A stretch of DNA of 60,000 bases from Symsagittifera roscoffensis. Lineage: Eukaryota > Xenacoelomorpha > Acoela > Convolutidae. Position 1 is the stretch's first letter. The number at the start of each line of letters is the position of its first letter. The notes under the pieces are model-generated. The model had not been told where the DNA came from and did no database searches. It saw only the letters and a list, made by a program, of their open reading frames with translations. Both the position numbers and the translations under genes were made by a program. Location: the NCBI RefSeq assembly GCF_963678635.1, contig NC_087064.1, positions 77,914,512 to 77,974,511 of the forward strand, in the 5' to 3' direction. Below are positions 11,457-26,700 of this stretch, piece after piece.

Positions 11457-11728
11457 ATGGCGGATACTGTCAGCAAGGAAGAGTTGGATCCCTATTATGA
11501 GCAGATTCGCCGCCTGCCTGTGAAGTGTTCGACTACCATCCGTTTTTTCGAAAGAGAGAGTGGGCTCATCACAGTGTATGACAGTGACGCGGAGCTACTG
11601 GCACAGAAATTTTTCCGCTCCAATGGGGTGGTTAAGAAGTGGGGCAGTAGAAATGTGATTTACATCAACCTCAGTCTGAACAACTTCGAGAGTGTACTGA
11701 GAGAGGCTCTGCTTTCTTGGCACTACAG
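11457..11728 (+). CDS. MSH2: MSH2 exon 1
   Basis: Starts at the ATG of [20 protein letters not shown]. The upstream in-frame codons do not look like MSH2. It encodes the start of the mismatch-binding domain. The segment [11 protein letters not shown] holds the Phe equivalent to the conserved TTVRLFDRG region of animal MSH2. Donor CAG|GTACGC; the intron interrupts an Arg codon in phase 2. Length 272 bases, so 90 codons plus two bases. Confidence 0.92.
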
Positions 11729-14700
11729 GTACGCCTTGTGACTCATGCTCATCAACATTCGCGAAAGAAAGCATGTTTCGATAGTTTTTGTTCCAGCATT
11801 GAACATGGGGAGTAACTTTGTATTCGGGTGTTTTAATTTTTTTCTTTGTGTTTTCCACGCACAATCAGGTACCACAAATAATCATCGGACTGGGTTGAGT
11901 GATATATCATATTAAAGTCTTTACAATCGTGATTCTAACCAGATTAAAAAATTTCAAAATTTTTTCTCGGTGTCGAGAAAATCCGGTTTGAAATTTTTGG
12001 TTTTTCGTCCTATTTCGAATTGTCTTATTTTAGTTGCCTAAAAGCTTACACTAGCTTGTTTTAGAAATGTAAAATTTTAGTTTTTACCTGAGTAGCATTG
12101 GTTTTCTTCGAGTATTTTAGCGCCTTTTTGGAATCAAAATTTTCAAAAAGCCGCGAACCTTAAAAAAACATTTTTTTTTCGTTTTTCGTTTAATTTTTGT
12201 AGAAAAATTGTTCATCATTTTGCTTATTTTTTTTATGAATGTCGAATACACCTAATCTCCAGTTTTTTTTGTTCAGCTCCTTTTATCACGCAAGTTTAAA
12301 GATAGTTTTATAATAAGAAACAACGATTTGGTAAAATATCTCTTCAATTGGTTGTTTTCAGATTGCAAAAAAATATTTATAATAATTCAAACCAATTGGT
12401 TAATTTATACCAGTTACTAGTTATAGGGTTGAGAATCTTGGCTGAAAATAGGATCTCTCAAATCCTTGTAGTTTTCGAGATATCGCAATTTTTATGATTT
12501 TATCAAAAAAATTCTTGATACGTAAATTTTTTTTCAGAAGTGTTTGACATTTTTAACCATTTAGATAACTGCTGTAAAACAACTGCACTGAGTTTGCGAA
12601 TCTTGGCTGAAAAAGTGCCGTCTCAAATCCTTATAGTTTTCGAGATATCGCGATTTTAGAATTTTTCGAAAAATTCTTGAGACTTAAAATTTGGTATAAA
12701 TGCTGTTAGACATGTGCACTAGGCTTGCAAATCAGGGCTGAAACTTTGAAATCTCAAATTTTTGTAGTTTCTGAGAAAAATTTATTAATAACTTTAAAAA
12801 ATGTTAATAATAATCATAAAAAAAGTCTTGAAGTTTTTTCTTTGATATGCTTAATGGGTAGACTCTAAGTGGGCAAGCCCTGTGCCCTTTTTTTATCCAC
12901 TACAATGTCTGGTGCTCATTATGTTGGCATAAGTTTTCAATATCTAGTGAAGGTATTTTTGTTAAGTGCCGATGTTGTTTCTTGATGCCTTGTAACTTCT
13001 GAAGAAATAAGTTCTTCTTCTTAAAATTCTTCTGCTTTTATTAAACCACGTCAAAAAAAATGATTACAAATTGAAAAAACTTTGTTGTTTTTTTAAAGAC
13101 TATTGTCGCAACATCCATCCTGTGCTACTTGCACAGTAACCGGCTAACCTTTTTCTCTTTCTCTCGCGTTTGAATTTCAATTTCGGAAATTATTTCCTTG
13201 TCATTACGGAATGAACATTTGCCAGGTAAAGAATCGAGCTATTCTAAAGACATATATGATATATTCAAGTTATTGCGATAGATGTTAAGAGGTGATTAAC
13301 GTAGTTCGGACTGTTATATAGGTTGTGATGATTTTGTTGTTGAAAGGAAGGCAAACTGCACGAACAAACAGCGGAAGTGCAAAGTTCAAGAAAAACTTGA
13401 TCGACTTTCAATTTCGAAAATGGAATTTAATTATCAGATTTGCCAGCGACATCAAAATTATTTTAATATTACCCCAGCAGTTTTCTTAAATTGGGTTCAA
13501 TTTAACTAAAAAGTGTCAAACATAAATTGTTGTATCCTAGAAATTCAAAGCGCTTTAAAGCCATCATTTTTTGAACGGTCTTTTCCAAATCTTTACCAAC
13601 TGTCTGTTGGCTATGATTTCAATTCTACGATGTGTGTTTTCGTTTCGGATTAATTTGATAGCGTGAGCTATAGTTACAGACATCACACTATGCTTGAACC
13701 TTGCAATAATATTATCATATTTGCTACGCCTTAACAAAAATGTAAAGTTTTTACTTTCAATCATACACCACATTGACTATTTTCAGTTCTAAACAGATTT
13801 GGTTTTCAGCAGGTTTTTTCTTCTGAAAAATGAATAGAATTCGTCCTTTTGTTATGTACCAGCATATTTTGTGCCTTTCACATAAGTAATTGCCGAGGTT
13901 TTTTACTCAAATCTTTAGGAGTGCTTGAAGCCCACAATCGGGATGATACGTCAAGCTGGCCAGGCTCGAAAAACTAACTGTTTATGAAAATGCAATGCGG
14001 TTAACGGCGCGACCGATTGGCGACTGTCAAGCAACAGAGAGTTGAAAATGCTTTTTTTTGTTTTGTCGATCTTTCCGCTATCCATTTCCTGTTCAATTGC
14101 GGACTTCCATAGCAGTGAAGCTTGGAAGAGTGATTGGTGATATAATATAGACTAGATGCAAGCTTGGTAAAAGGATGCTGAGATCGAAAAATGAAAGTTA
14201 AAAATGGTAATGGGTATCTAACTTCATAAAAATGGCACCGCCAAAATGGATGGTTCTTTGACTTTTTCTTTCTCAAACACTCCAGTAGGTTGATCATCCA
14301 ACTTTTTAATTGAGATTTTGATTCGAAGTGCTTCGGGCCAACCCACATCTCTTTGTCTGTATGTCTTTGTCTGGTTGGTAAATGTTAAAATTTCTCGGAA
14401 GACATAGATGATAGCAAATGTGATTTTCGAGGCGAAGTCAACTTCTGCTGTAACGATAAGATTCTATGTTTTCTATATGATTGTTTTAGTTGAAGGTAAT
14501 GCACTGGATAGTTAAAGAACTGACATTTTATAATGGCTAATACTTAGAGAGCTAATGCTTTTTTTGTTTTAAGATTTAGGCAGACTAATAAGGAAGTTTA
14601 GCGCTGAAGGTCTGCACACTGCGAGGGAGATGCTATGATTAATGACGAGAAAGGTTACTAGAATTCTGTAACACTATTAGAAGCCAAGTTTGTTGGCATT

Positions 14701-17700
14701 TTTTCGACAATAACTTAGAAGCAGAAACTTTACAACTGGAGCTGAGGTGGAGGGCATTCGATTCAAGAGTAAATTCTGTTCAAATGAAACAGAAACAACG
14801 TACTTTTTTTCGTGTTAATTTGTCCTACAGGAGTTAATTCTGTGGGTTAGACAATAGCTCGTTAAATTTTTATTGGGCTCTACCTAGTTTTAATAGCGTT
14901 AAGTGTCGTCAAATAAGGCTGTCAGAGCTTCAGTACCAAACTATTCATAATATAATAAAGGAGATGAATTGAGTAAAAAAGTTTTTTTTCTAAACGTCAG
15001 TCGAGGTAGGAGAGTTGCCTTGATTAATTTTTTATGAGATGAATTACGCTGCTCAGCAATTTCCAAAAGAACCGACTTCTGTGCCCAGTTTGCCCAGGCT
15101 GTCATAGGTCATTTGCCATCAGACAATTGAATTTGCTACTGACTTTCAAATCCAGAAAAATCTTCGTGAATATCTTGATAGTCGTCAATATCATAATACC
15201 CAATATCAATATCAAATGCTTCGTTTTCATCGTCATAGTCACCTAGCTCTTCACTTTCTGCTGCAAGCCCGTGATGGACACTATAACTCGTTGGAATATA
15301 CGTCGATGTTTCGACTGCTTTCAGTGCAAAGATCGAATGATTCATTGTCAGCGATACACCTTCTTCGTATTATATTCGTTTTTGGTGCCATTTTTTGAAT
15401 TACTCATTTTCTCCAATTTATCTTGCATTATTTTGAATTGCTGAGTTTTCGCAATTAATCTGCGGTTGCAAAATTGATAGGTTTCGGCCCATAGTATATC
15501 GGATTACTCGACTCATAATGCGTCGTTCGACAAGCGAAAATTTTTTTATGCGTGCTTGCTTGTGTTTTGAGAGCGAGGGGACATGATAGTTTTTAATAAG
15601 TCTCATTGAATTTTTTTGGCTCAAAGGGTTTTTGCTACGGTATTTTTGCTACAATACCGCTTGAGAAGTTTCTTTGATGCTAATCTAATATTGTTTTGCT
15701 TTGGCCTGTTTTGTTTCAAAACTAGTTTGATTAGTTTTGTTAGAATAGTTTTTCTGGACATTTTCTTTTTTTTCGACTTCGACTCAAAGAACTTCTTGTT
15801 AAGTCTCTAGTGATGCGAAGCTCATCTTTGCCTCTCTGTAATAATTTCAATGCACTTTAGCAGAAGATTTAAGTATATATTAAAAAACTTAAGAAAGATG
15901 CCGGCATCTCTGTCGTCATGTGATAACTTCAAGTTATCACGATAGTTCTTTTATGTTTACGGTGCGTTTTTTGGTCCGGGGCCTTTCTGGTGATATAAAA
16001 TTGAAAAGGTGAGTATGGCCTTTGATAATGATGCCTACAGCTTATCGGTCAGAACTATAAGTTAATTCAGTTGCAGATGGTTAGTTGAGTCTTCTTTCTG
16101 ATTATCAATAAGGAATAGTAGCGGATTTAGCGGCATGGGGGGATTCGACCAAAGGGTCACCAATCTATACTAATTTTGAGGGGGGAACACGCGCCGAAAA
16201 AACGCATTTTTTTGGTCGAAATTTTCCAAAAAGTGCCTGAAAAGCTTTTTTGGCCTGTTTTTCAAACATTTGCCCGCGGCGAAAAAAAATTGGTCAAATT
16301 GGGGTCTTTATAGTGGTTTGGGAGAGCCTCCCCCCCTCTCTCGAGAAATTCTTAGATCCGCGGCTGATAAGGAATGTATCGTTATGTCAAAATCATCATT
16401 AATTTAATTTGCATCATTATAAAAGGTAAAGTTACAATTAAATTGAACAAGATTTTTTTCAACTCTGTTCATTGAATTGGTAATAAATCTGCAAGACGAA
16501 TTTATGCCAACCGAGTTTTCAAACCGCCATAGCTTCACGATCTTTGTTTATAAAATTTTGGATCAAGTTTATATTATCTTAAATTATCTTGCGCCGCTTG
16601 TAAAATGGTCGCTAATGATTGGCTGAAAGTTCCAGCTTAAAACCAAGTCTTTCTTCAAATGTTATGAACAAGTTACAATGAGCGGACCAAGTGAAACAGT
16701 TTCCATGTTCATATTTCGTCATCTGCTAACATGTGTTTTGGAAGAAAGAAAAACTGTGCTGTGACTGTTGTAGGCGTAGGTTTTATTTATGGAAGGGCGA
16801 AGATGTTATTTTAACTAACTGTTATGTAGGTGGCCGATTATAGGTATGTGTTGTTTTTTGTATCTTCAATAAGCTTAAATTGACAGGCGACATTCTTGCG
16901 TTGTTCACTTCAGCTCAAGTTCTATTCGCAAATAGGTGTGAGGTTCTAGTGCTGTTTGTGTGTTAAGAGTGGAGTTGTATGTGAAGGAGAGTGGTGGCTG
17001 GGTGCTACTGAAGAAGGCCTCTCCTGGCAACTTGACCCACTTCGAAGACGACCTGTTCGGGACAGAAACCGACTCCACCGCCAATGCTAGGTACGACAAG
17101 CTACAAAAATCTTGAAAGGACACAATTGGTTCCTATTCACGTTAGAAACTTGTTCACGGGACTACTCAGTGTGCTTAATTAATACATCAAAATCTAGCTT
17201 CTTATTTTTACCGTTTGGATTTGGGACGACAAAGGTTCGGGGTGCGAATCCGTCCAGGAACTGTAGTTTTTTTGCAAATAGAGTTTCATTGTCGTACTGC
17301 CATTTGTATGCTTACTTTTTGTCGGCTAAGTTTCCACAGCGTGGTTTTTCTTATGATAAAAGAAATTTTTTGTAGTTAATAATACAGAAGAAGCGACCTT
17401 GCAAGCATTGTATTATATTACGATTCTTTTAAATTTTTAATGAAAGTAGTGAAGACACTTTTAAAGGTCGTGGTATTTTTTATAGCTTTTTATCCGGAAA
17501 AGGCTTAAAGATTATACTCAATTTTGATTATTCGTGGTTTCGCTTTTGATTTATTTTTAAGGTCAGTTTGTTTTCTTTGATACGCATAGGTTTCTTTCCA
17601 ACGCATAGGTTTTATATTGAGTTTAACAGGTTTTACTATAATCGCAAGTTCTGTAATTTTTGAATTGTTTTTGTTTTGTTTTTTCGACTAAACTGATCGG

Positions 17701-20700
17701 CTTATGTTATTTCAGTTTAGTGAAAGTATATTGCATTGTTTCATGAGTAAGATATTTTTTCACGCTTTTATGTGGTTCGTATAAACTTTAAAAAATTGTC
17801 TATTGGCTATGTTTTCAATTCAATTCCTATAAAATAGTGTCTTTTTGGTGGCGTCCTTGCTGCATAGTTTTGGCAGTGTTATAATTGTGTAGGGAATTTT
17901 ATTTGGATGATCGAGGCCTGTGATTCGATTACCGAGAGGGCATATATATTTTTTCTTGCCCTCCTTTGCCTTTTTTCTTTTTGTATCCTTTTAAAGCTAC
18001 TTCTTGGCGTTTTGTTGGTTTTTTTTGCAAAGTGCAGCTTCGCGTCGTTATTATTGATTTAAAATTTTTTGAATCTGCCATTGAATTTTTTTTTGCGTTT
18101 AGAAAATTTCATTTTCCTCTTTAAATTTTTTTCGTGATTTCTTCCGTTTTCCTTAGACACCTGAAAGCAATGAACGGAATTATTCCGTAAGCTTCCTAGA
18201 ATTATGATTTTATCAGATTACAGAATTTTTTGAAAAAAGTCAGTTTTTCAGGTAATTGGTTTCCAGTCATTCAAAACAAGATTGAAGAGTTGTTAGAATT
18301 AATTTTTCTAGGTCTAATGACTCAATGGATTCGATTACCTCCTGCTTTGTGTCCATCCGAGTTGTGGCATCGTCCGATTCGGTGGGGGGTGGCGGAGGAC
18401 TGACGGTGGGATTGGCCTTCGTTGATGTCATCTTGAGGGACATATCAGTGGTGCAGTTCTCCGACTCTGTCCATTTGTACCAACTGGAGACAGTCTTGTT
18501 CAGAAAGGGACCCAAAGTGAGTATTGCTACTTCTCTCCTCTTCTTGACATGCTCAGCCGCATTTAAGGATAAGCAGTGATGTTTGTTTAGGAGGCGATTG
18601 TGGAGAAGGGGACGATTGACAAGTGTCTAGCGGCAGTGCTGCAGAGGTCCCGCATCCTCGTGTCAGAAGTGGCCCGCAATGCTTTCGACATTTCCAGTCT
18701 CACTCAGGATCTCAACACCCTCCTCATTCCAAGAGTAATCTCTGTTCTCATCCGACGTCACGCCTCACTATATCTTGTTTGATCTTCGATTTTATTCTCT
18801 AAACCAAGTACAAATTATGCGTTTTTGAAATTGTTTAATGAGCCTTTTTAAGCTTCTGCGATGCGGCTGGGATATCCTGGTGTTTTTGTTATTTAGTGTA
18901 ATTGATTGAAGTGATTTTTAGCTTGTATTGGTTGTGTTGATTCTTTTTTCGTTTTTTGTTAAGAATTGATATTTTGCAATATGATTTTTTTAAATTCAAA
19001 TTGTATATATGCTAACGTCTCCAGAGCTTAACTGGAAAAGGGTTCTTCTGACGTTGTAATAGTCTAAAAAAAATAAAATAAGTATATCTTTTTTCAAATA
19101 AAAACAAGGATAGCCAGTGGCTGTGCAAGTAACACAGAATGTGCCGACCATACTCTTAAAAAATACATAAAACGCTTTTTCATGTTTGTCTTTCGAATTA
19201 GTGTTGTTTTTTTTGTGCGAGGCGTGTGATAAATGGATCTGACGAAAACCTAGAATTTAGGCATATTCGACAGTCAGAGTAAAATAGGCAAATTGGGCAA
19301 CGGTTTTAGTCGAAAAATGACCCAAAACTACAAAATTTTCAATTAAAAAAAAGTTTTGCACAAATTGTTTGAACTTTTGATGGTTTTTATATCAGAGATG
19401 GCGCTAAAAAAGTTTGGAAAAATAATTTTTACTGGAGTTCAACTTAAGTTTCATGACTTATTCTTCAATCACACGCCTGCTCGCTTGCTGTACTCGCTCG
19501 AAATTAGCCTAAAACTCAAAAATTTAAAACCAAGTTTTCTTTACACAGACAACGTTTTGAAAATTTTTTGATGTTCGAGTCAGGGTTTTAATATGATATA
19601 GCACTCCACTCATAACGAAAAATTTTTTATGGTTAAAACTTTTGGTTGAAAAACAAAAGCCTGCTCGCTCACCTTATTCGCTCGAAATTGAACCCAAATT
19701 CAAAAAGTTCAAACTAAATTTTCTCGTGCCGACCATACTCTTAAAAAATACATAAAACGCTTTTTCATGTTTGTCTTTCGAATTAGTGTTGTTTTTTTTG
19801 TGCGAGGCGTGTGATAAATGGATCTGACGAAAACCTAGAATTTAGGCATATTCGACAGTCAGAGTAAAATAGGCATATTGGGCAACGGTTTTAGTCGAAA
19901 AATGACCCAAAACTACAAAATTTTCAAACAAAAAAAAGTTTTGCACAAATTGTTTGAACTTTTGATGGTTTTTATATCAGAGATGGCGCTAAAAAAAGTT
20001 TGGAAAAATAATTTTTACTGGAGTTCAACTTAAGTTTCATGACTTATTCTTCAATAACACGCCTGCTCGCTTGCTGTACTCGCTCGAAATTAGCCTAAAA
20101 CTCAAAAATTTAAAACCAAGTTTTCTTTACACAGACAACGTTTTGAAAATTTTTTGATGTTCGAGTCAGGGTTTTAATATGATATAGCACTCCACTCATA
20201 ACGAAAAATTTTTTATGGTTAAAACTTTTGGTTGAAAAACAAAAGCCTGCTCGCTCACCTTATTCGCTCGAAATTGAACCCAAATTCAAAAAGTTCAAAC
20301 TAAATTTTCTCGAGACTGAGATTTTTTTCAAAATTTTTCAACGTGTCGATCGAATCACAACTGAATGGACTTTAATATGTGTATCACTCGACCCATTCCG
20401 GTGATTATTTGTACCTGTTTTTGCGTAATAAAAACAAAATAATTTCAAAAACTAAAACACCCTAATACAAAGTTCCTCCCCATTTTCAATGGTCGGAACA
20501 AAAATCATGCGCTACCAAATACCAAGTGCAATTCAAACTAATCTGCTGAAGGAAGGCATATTACACGCTTCGAGCAAAAAAAATAATGTAAATGATGCAA
20601 AAGAACGTGAATTATTAAGAGTAATGAATGCAGTGTGTGCGCTTTTAAGGTCTTGGTGATTTTTTTTCGTTTTTTCAGGAAAGTCTTTGAATTTGTTCAC

Positions 20701-23700
20701 GCTCAAATTTGATTTTTCGTGGTTTTTTTTCAAGCTCAGATCATTTCCTTTGTGGAACGGAAGGCAAACTCCACTATTGAACCGCAAAATGTAAAGTTCG
20801 TGAAAAACTTGATCGACTTCTAGTTTTGAAAGTGGAGTTTAATTAACAGATTCACCAGCGGAATAAAAATTTACCTATTGATCCAGTTTTCTCAAATTGG
20901 GGTAATTTTATCAAAAAAACAAAAATACCAATCATAATAGGCCGCTAAATTCAAAGAGCTTCAAGGGCATATATTTTTTCTTTGTTCATTACTCTTTTCC
21001 AACTGTCAGTTGGCTATGTTTTCAGTTTCAAAAAAACTGACTTTAATTCTCTCATTTTCCCAGCGAAATGAAAGTGTCGATTCACACAATGTTATCTAAT
21101 TGGGATTGTATAATGATAAAAATCCAAATCATAGAAGATAATTAGAACTTAGAGAGCTTTTATGTGATAATTTTCATCTCGAAATTCGAACATTTTTTTC
21201 GGTTTCGAAGAGTTCATTTCCAACTCTCTGGTGGCTATGTTACCTAGATTCGAATGGTTAAGAACTTTTTTTTTCTGCGTTGGTTTATTCGTGTCTCCGT
21301 TTGATGCCAATTGGAAATGTATCTCATGCCACTTGAATTAATTCTGGTATTTTTGTCCTATCAGGGATGAAACAAAAAGAGGAGGGTTGATGACAGTTTT
21401 GTTTGTTGCAGAAAAAACAGCAGCCGGTGAGTGCGGCATCTCTGCCCGAGATGGAGTTGGATGTAGCATGTAAGGCATTATCTGGAGCAATCAAACACTT
21501 AGACTTGGTGTCGCAATTTGGATCTCAGTTTAAACTGGGCACTCTGGCTGATTTGAACTACATGCGACTGGACTCCAGTGCGATCAAGGCGCTGCACCTG
21601 CTCCCAGATCCTCTGGAGGGAGTCACTAGGGACAAGTGTCTGTCAGGTGTTGTAAACTTCTATGTAGAGCCTTTAAATATCCAGTTTTGGTCGTGAAATC
21701 GTAAGGCTGTGAAGTTTGGATTCGACTGATTACATTAATTTTTTCACCAAATTTTTTCTATTTTTGACACAGCGACAGCGTTATAGTGTAACAAAAAAAG
21801 ATAATAATTATGCATATTGGGGAGCGGTGGTGGAGTGATTACGTCTCCGCCTCTCGATCGAAAAGTCGGATGTTGGAGGCCCACCATGATCAGTGCTTGT
21901 TGCTTGAGGGTGGGTGAGGCAACATGACCCAGCCCAAAAGAAAAGTTGCATGTAGTTCTATACAGGGGCACAATATCGGTTCACCTTGATGTGCTGTACA
22001 GCTCGTATATTGGTCCTTTCTCTCGTGGATAAATGGTCTTAAAAAATTTTCAACGAAAAAATCATGCGGAACGTAATACCTTGAGTACTCACATTGTCAA
22101 TGTTTCAATTAGCATTTGTTGTACGAAAAAAATCCTAGTGTTTGAAACTTTTTGAAAATAATCAAAACCTATCTCGCAAATTAGCAACATGGGTTAAAAT
22201 TATCGGACTAGTTTCCTAGCAAATAATGAAGGTTTCATAGAAACTAACCAGCTTTCATAGAAACCAACCAGCTTTCACGATTTATTATAATTTATAACGT
22301 ATAATTTATAAGTTCTGAAAAACCATTAAAACGTCGAAACTAGCTGCGTTTGAGGGGGAAAATGTTGGGCTGGATTTGCAGCCTATGTTGTTGTTAGCAT
22401 CGAGGAGGCGCGTCCGGAAAATCAAACCAAATCCCAGATACGTAGTAAATTCGGTTGACCGGAGTCATTAGTCTAGCTGAGTAGTGGAGTTCTTTGAACA
22501 GTTAAACACGTGTAAGGTGGTTTGGGCGGAAGGACAGTAAGGGTAGTTTGGAGAGAAAGTTGGGCCTATTTGGTTTAGGTAGGTGTGTAGGAAGGGAATA
22601 TATCTGGACTTTAACTGGAAAAGCGTTTTTCTGGTGCAGCGGGGAAAGGATTTTTGGAAGGGGGGTTTGGAGGAGAAGTTTTGGTGAAGGTGCTTCTGCA
22701 GTATCTTCCAAGCACCTTCAATGTTCAGATGTATGAAAATTGTAAGAGGCAAACGATTTGAGTACCTTGATGTTACAGATAGTGTGAAAAGATGCACTTG
22801 CCGTGTAGTACATGATACGTTCTTTTTTTTGGAAAAACAGAGATCTAGCATTTTTGTGCAGTTTTTCTTGTAAGCTTTTGGCTGTTGGTGACAAAAAGAA
22901 TAAAAGTTCAAAGGATTAACTGGGAAGCGAGTAAGTTATGGTGTTGGGCGACATTTATAAGTAAACATTTATTTACAATGCAAATATTTGGCAGCGCCTG
23001 TTGATGTGCTATCCATAATTTAAGCGGAGACTGAAATTTGGAACCTTTGAAATTTGTTTGAGGACGCTTTCCGCTTTACGAAGTCTAATTTGTGGCGCTT
23101 CTCTGTGTATTAATCATTTTCATTTGAGGGCTGGTAATGAACTACTTGTTGATTGAATAGAAAACGTTAGCGGAACTTTTTGATATGGAAAATTCGTGGA
23201 AGCTTAAGTAAAAAATTTGAAATTTACCATGGTGATGTAGTTTAATAAATTAAAGGGGGCCTTTGGAAAGTTGTTTTGGGCGAGCAAAAAGTTCAAAAAC
23301 ATCTGCATACGATGCAATAAGATTTTAAGGTGCATAATGGATTCTAATGAACCTGAAAATTGAAAAAAAATGGGGATAGGACTGATCTTAGTGAGACACC
23401 TGCACATACAAACGTTATTGTAGACAGAGCATCTCGAAAAAATTTTTTCATTGACGACCACTCAGATAATGTAATAACCATCTGGTGAAGCTTCTAAGTA
23501 CACTGGTGCCGTTAAAATGGCTTGGAACCGTTCCTAGGACAAACTTCTTTTAACGATGAATTCATTTTCAGAAACCACTAGTCGAATTCTGGTGAATGGA
23601 AGTAGTATGGAGATGTTTTTGCCATATATTTCTCTTCTCTTTGGCTGTTCTGGTCACAATTTCGTGTAAATTTTTTTTTAAACTGGATGGGACGGCTTCG

Positions 23701-26700
23701 CAGTTCTTATGCTGTCCCTGAGCTGTTTCTTTGTTTGATGACTTGGTGCCAATACAATGAAATGATATCGGGCTGCTTGAATGTGCTGACGGGCTGCAGT
23801 GAGAGTCATCTCACCAAAAACTACGATCTGCATAGTGAGCATCAATCTACATAAGTTTCTTTGTGAGAACATTAAATTGCAATTTCACAACTTTGCCAGT
23901 ACGCTTCCGCTAAGTTTCAGGAAAGTTTGAAGAAGCAAGAGTGAAATATCCCCAGCCTTGGGAAGATATAACAAAATTGGTTGCTGGTCTGAGCCCAGGT
24001 TAAAAAATTTTTGCCATGCAAGGTTTTGTAGCATTGAGGAGGATGCCAGTGATACTTCCGGGTTTGCGCTGATGAATTCCTGTCAATGTGACACCTATTT
24101 GATAGTAGTAATTGTATGGCGTGGAGAATGATTCCATAGCTTCTAGGCTCCTAGGCTTGCCCCACGTTGGGTCTCTGGTATGTTTGAGCGCCATAGGGAA
24201 AATGAGGGTTTGTATCCTCAATTAAAAATACTGTTCTCTTGTTTTGGCGAGTGGAAAGGATTGCTTTAGTGGTTAGGAGACTTGTTAGAGGGAGGGATAT
24301 CAAATCGATGTAACGGTTTTGATTTTTGGCGTTTATCTCCTTATTCACTGTTTCAAGTCCTCGAAGAGGTTTATTGACTGCAGTGAGAAGATCTTTTCCC
24401 TCTCGCTGTCTGTGTTTTTTATTAACCTTGTAGTTAAGATTACCAAGGGAGTGCAATTTTTAGAATTCAAATTGGTTTCTTGAACAGTTAGGTGAATAGG
24501 GCTCATTAAAGCTGCTATTTCCGTAGTATCCCCATAGGGCGCATTACAATTTAATTGCAGAACATTTAGGAACTTCATAGTGGATTGGCTTGGTTACTAG
24601 GGGACTTGTCGTCGGTAGTCGGGCAATATCGCTTTTTGATCTAATCGCGGGTTGGTTGATGGGGGTATAGAAGAAGATACGGCAGGGGAATCGATGCTTT
24701 TAAGGAAACAGTTCTTGGCTGAAATGCACAGTTTTTTTTGGTTTGGGGAATGTTACAAGGAGATGTGCATGTACAACTTAGAAAGTTTTTTCTGCTATTT
24801 CAACTGCTGTTCGGATTGCTATATTTAAAATGAATCCACCCGCAAGTTTGACATTGACACCAATTGTTCGCTTTAATATTGACACCAAATCTTTAATATG
24901 CTTCTGAAGATTTTTTGGTTGCTTGGGGAGCAGGTGTAAGATTTGGGGTTGAAGTTTATGGCAGCTCGAAAGATAGTTTTTCAAATTGACAGGCAGAGCA
25001 ACCTGGCCATCTTAGTACGCTCTGCAACCAAAAACACTAAGGGAGCATGCTTTCGCGTTCCCCACTTTTTAGGGAGTGTGAGTAAGTGACATTTGCGGCT
25101 GTTTGCACATCATGTCGGGTTCGCAACTGGAGGGCGATTTTTTCCTAGCCCCAAGTATCCAACCAGTGGGATTAGGTTGTTGTTTGGCAAGCGGGTAGGA
25201 TCAATAGTTTCACATAACATAGTTAGCTTTTAATTGACGAACAAACACTTCTAATAGTTCATTTTCTACCATCGACCCAAGATTTGGTGGTACTAAAACA
25301 ATGTTACCTATTAAGCATAGAACCCCCTTTTCTCGGTGAGTAGTATGACTTTCATTCATAACTTCCGAAAGCTTTCTCATATGGTTAATACAGATTTTAA
25401 ACGATTAAAAAACAATTTATAAAGTATATGATGTTTTTAATCGAAATATGGTGGTGTAAGACCTGGGACATGCATAAACGTGCGTTTCACGACATGATTT
25501 TCAATTGAAGAAATAGACCTAAGTTGCTTTTCTGATTCATAAAAATAGTGTTAGCGATAGAAAGAGGAGTGCAACTGTATTTGAATACATCATTTTGTAT
25601 GGTAAGTTTGATTTTTTTTTATTTAATAGCTGAATATTTTTAAATTACAAAGTGACACATTTGTGAGACAAAACCACAACCTACTTAATTTTGATCTCAG
25701 GTTAACAACCTGACCGGCAAAATTTAGTATACTATCAACCTTTACTTCGTTCTGTTTCCATATAAGCATTGGTCAAAGAAGTTCCATCTTTTTGAAATCA
25801 ACGAAACCTTTCTTCGTGTTTTTGACATTTGCTAGATGAGGCTATATGCAAGGAGCTAGCTGTATCAAAATTTGAGAATACTTTTTTGAAGGCTAGTTTT
25901 TCATATCATGTCTAGTTTTAGAGGTCCTTGCTGTAGAAGCATCATCGCAAACAACACAAATTATTCGGTTGAAGTGGTTCAAGTTTATTGAGGAGAAGCG
26001 AATGATCCGTTGAATCTGATTTTCTATGTTAGTTCCACAAAAGAATGGTGGCAAGTTTTTGTCGAAAGCCAAACAGTTGAAGCATTCTTGCATGTTCAAG
26101 CATTATTTTTGTCGAAAGCCGAGCAGTATCGCTTATCAAAGTTTTGTAAAAAAATAATTAGATGATCGAGAATGCCTTATTTTTTCCAAAGTTCTGCTGT
26201 AACTTTGTATTTAAACTAAAGGCTTGTAATTAATTGGAATTGACCAGCTTCCAATTTATGATAAGGAATGATAACAACATTTTTCAGAAGTTTGGGCAAG
26301 CTACCGGATTCGAAGCTCAGATCTATCTCTAAGATAAGGAGCAGTGGTATAGACGATTTTTTATCAGGAATGTATTGCTAATTTCATCATCTTCCGAGTA
26401 ATTTTTCACTTGTAGGTTTAATATTGTTTTGAGAACGTTCTGAAAGGTACATTTGTTTGTTGTAAATTTCACATTATCAAATTGAAAAACACCAATTAAA
26501 AAAAATATATTTCGCCAGAGTAATTGGACCAGTTGACTTTGGGTACTCCAAAAAATCTGTTAACTATACTGGAAGTATAAGTTTTCACTCGGCATTTAGG
26601 TGATGTGTTGTGTTCTGTTAGATTGCATGGGGCTTATCGGTTACAGGTCTGTTGGACAAGTGTCGCACTGGGCAGGGTCACCGTCTGCTGAGGCAGTTTC

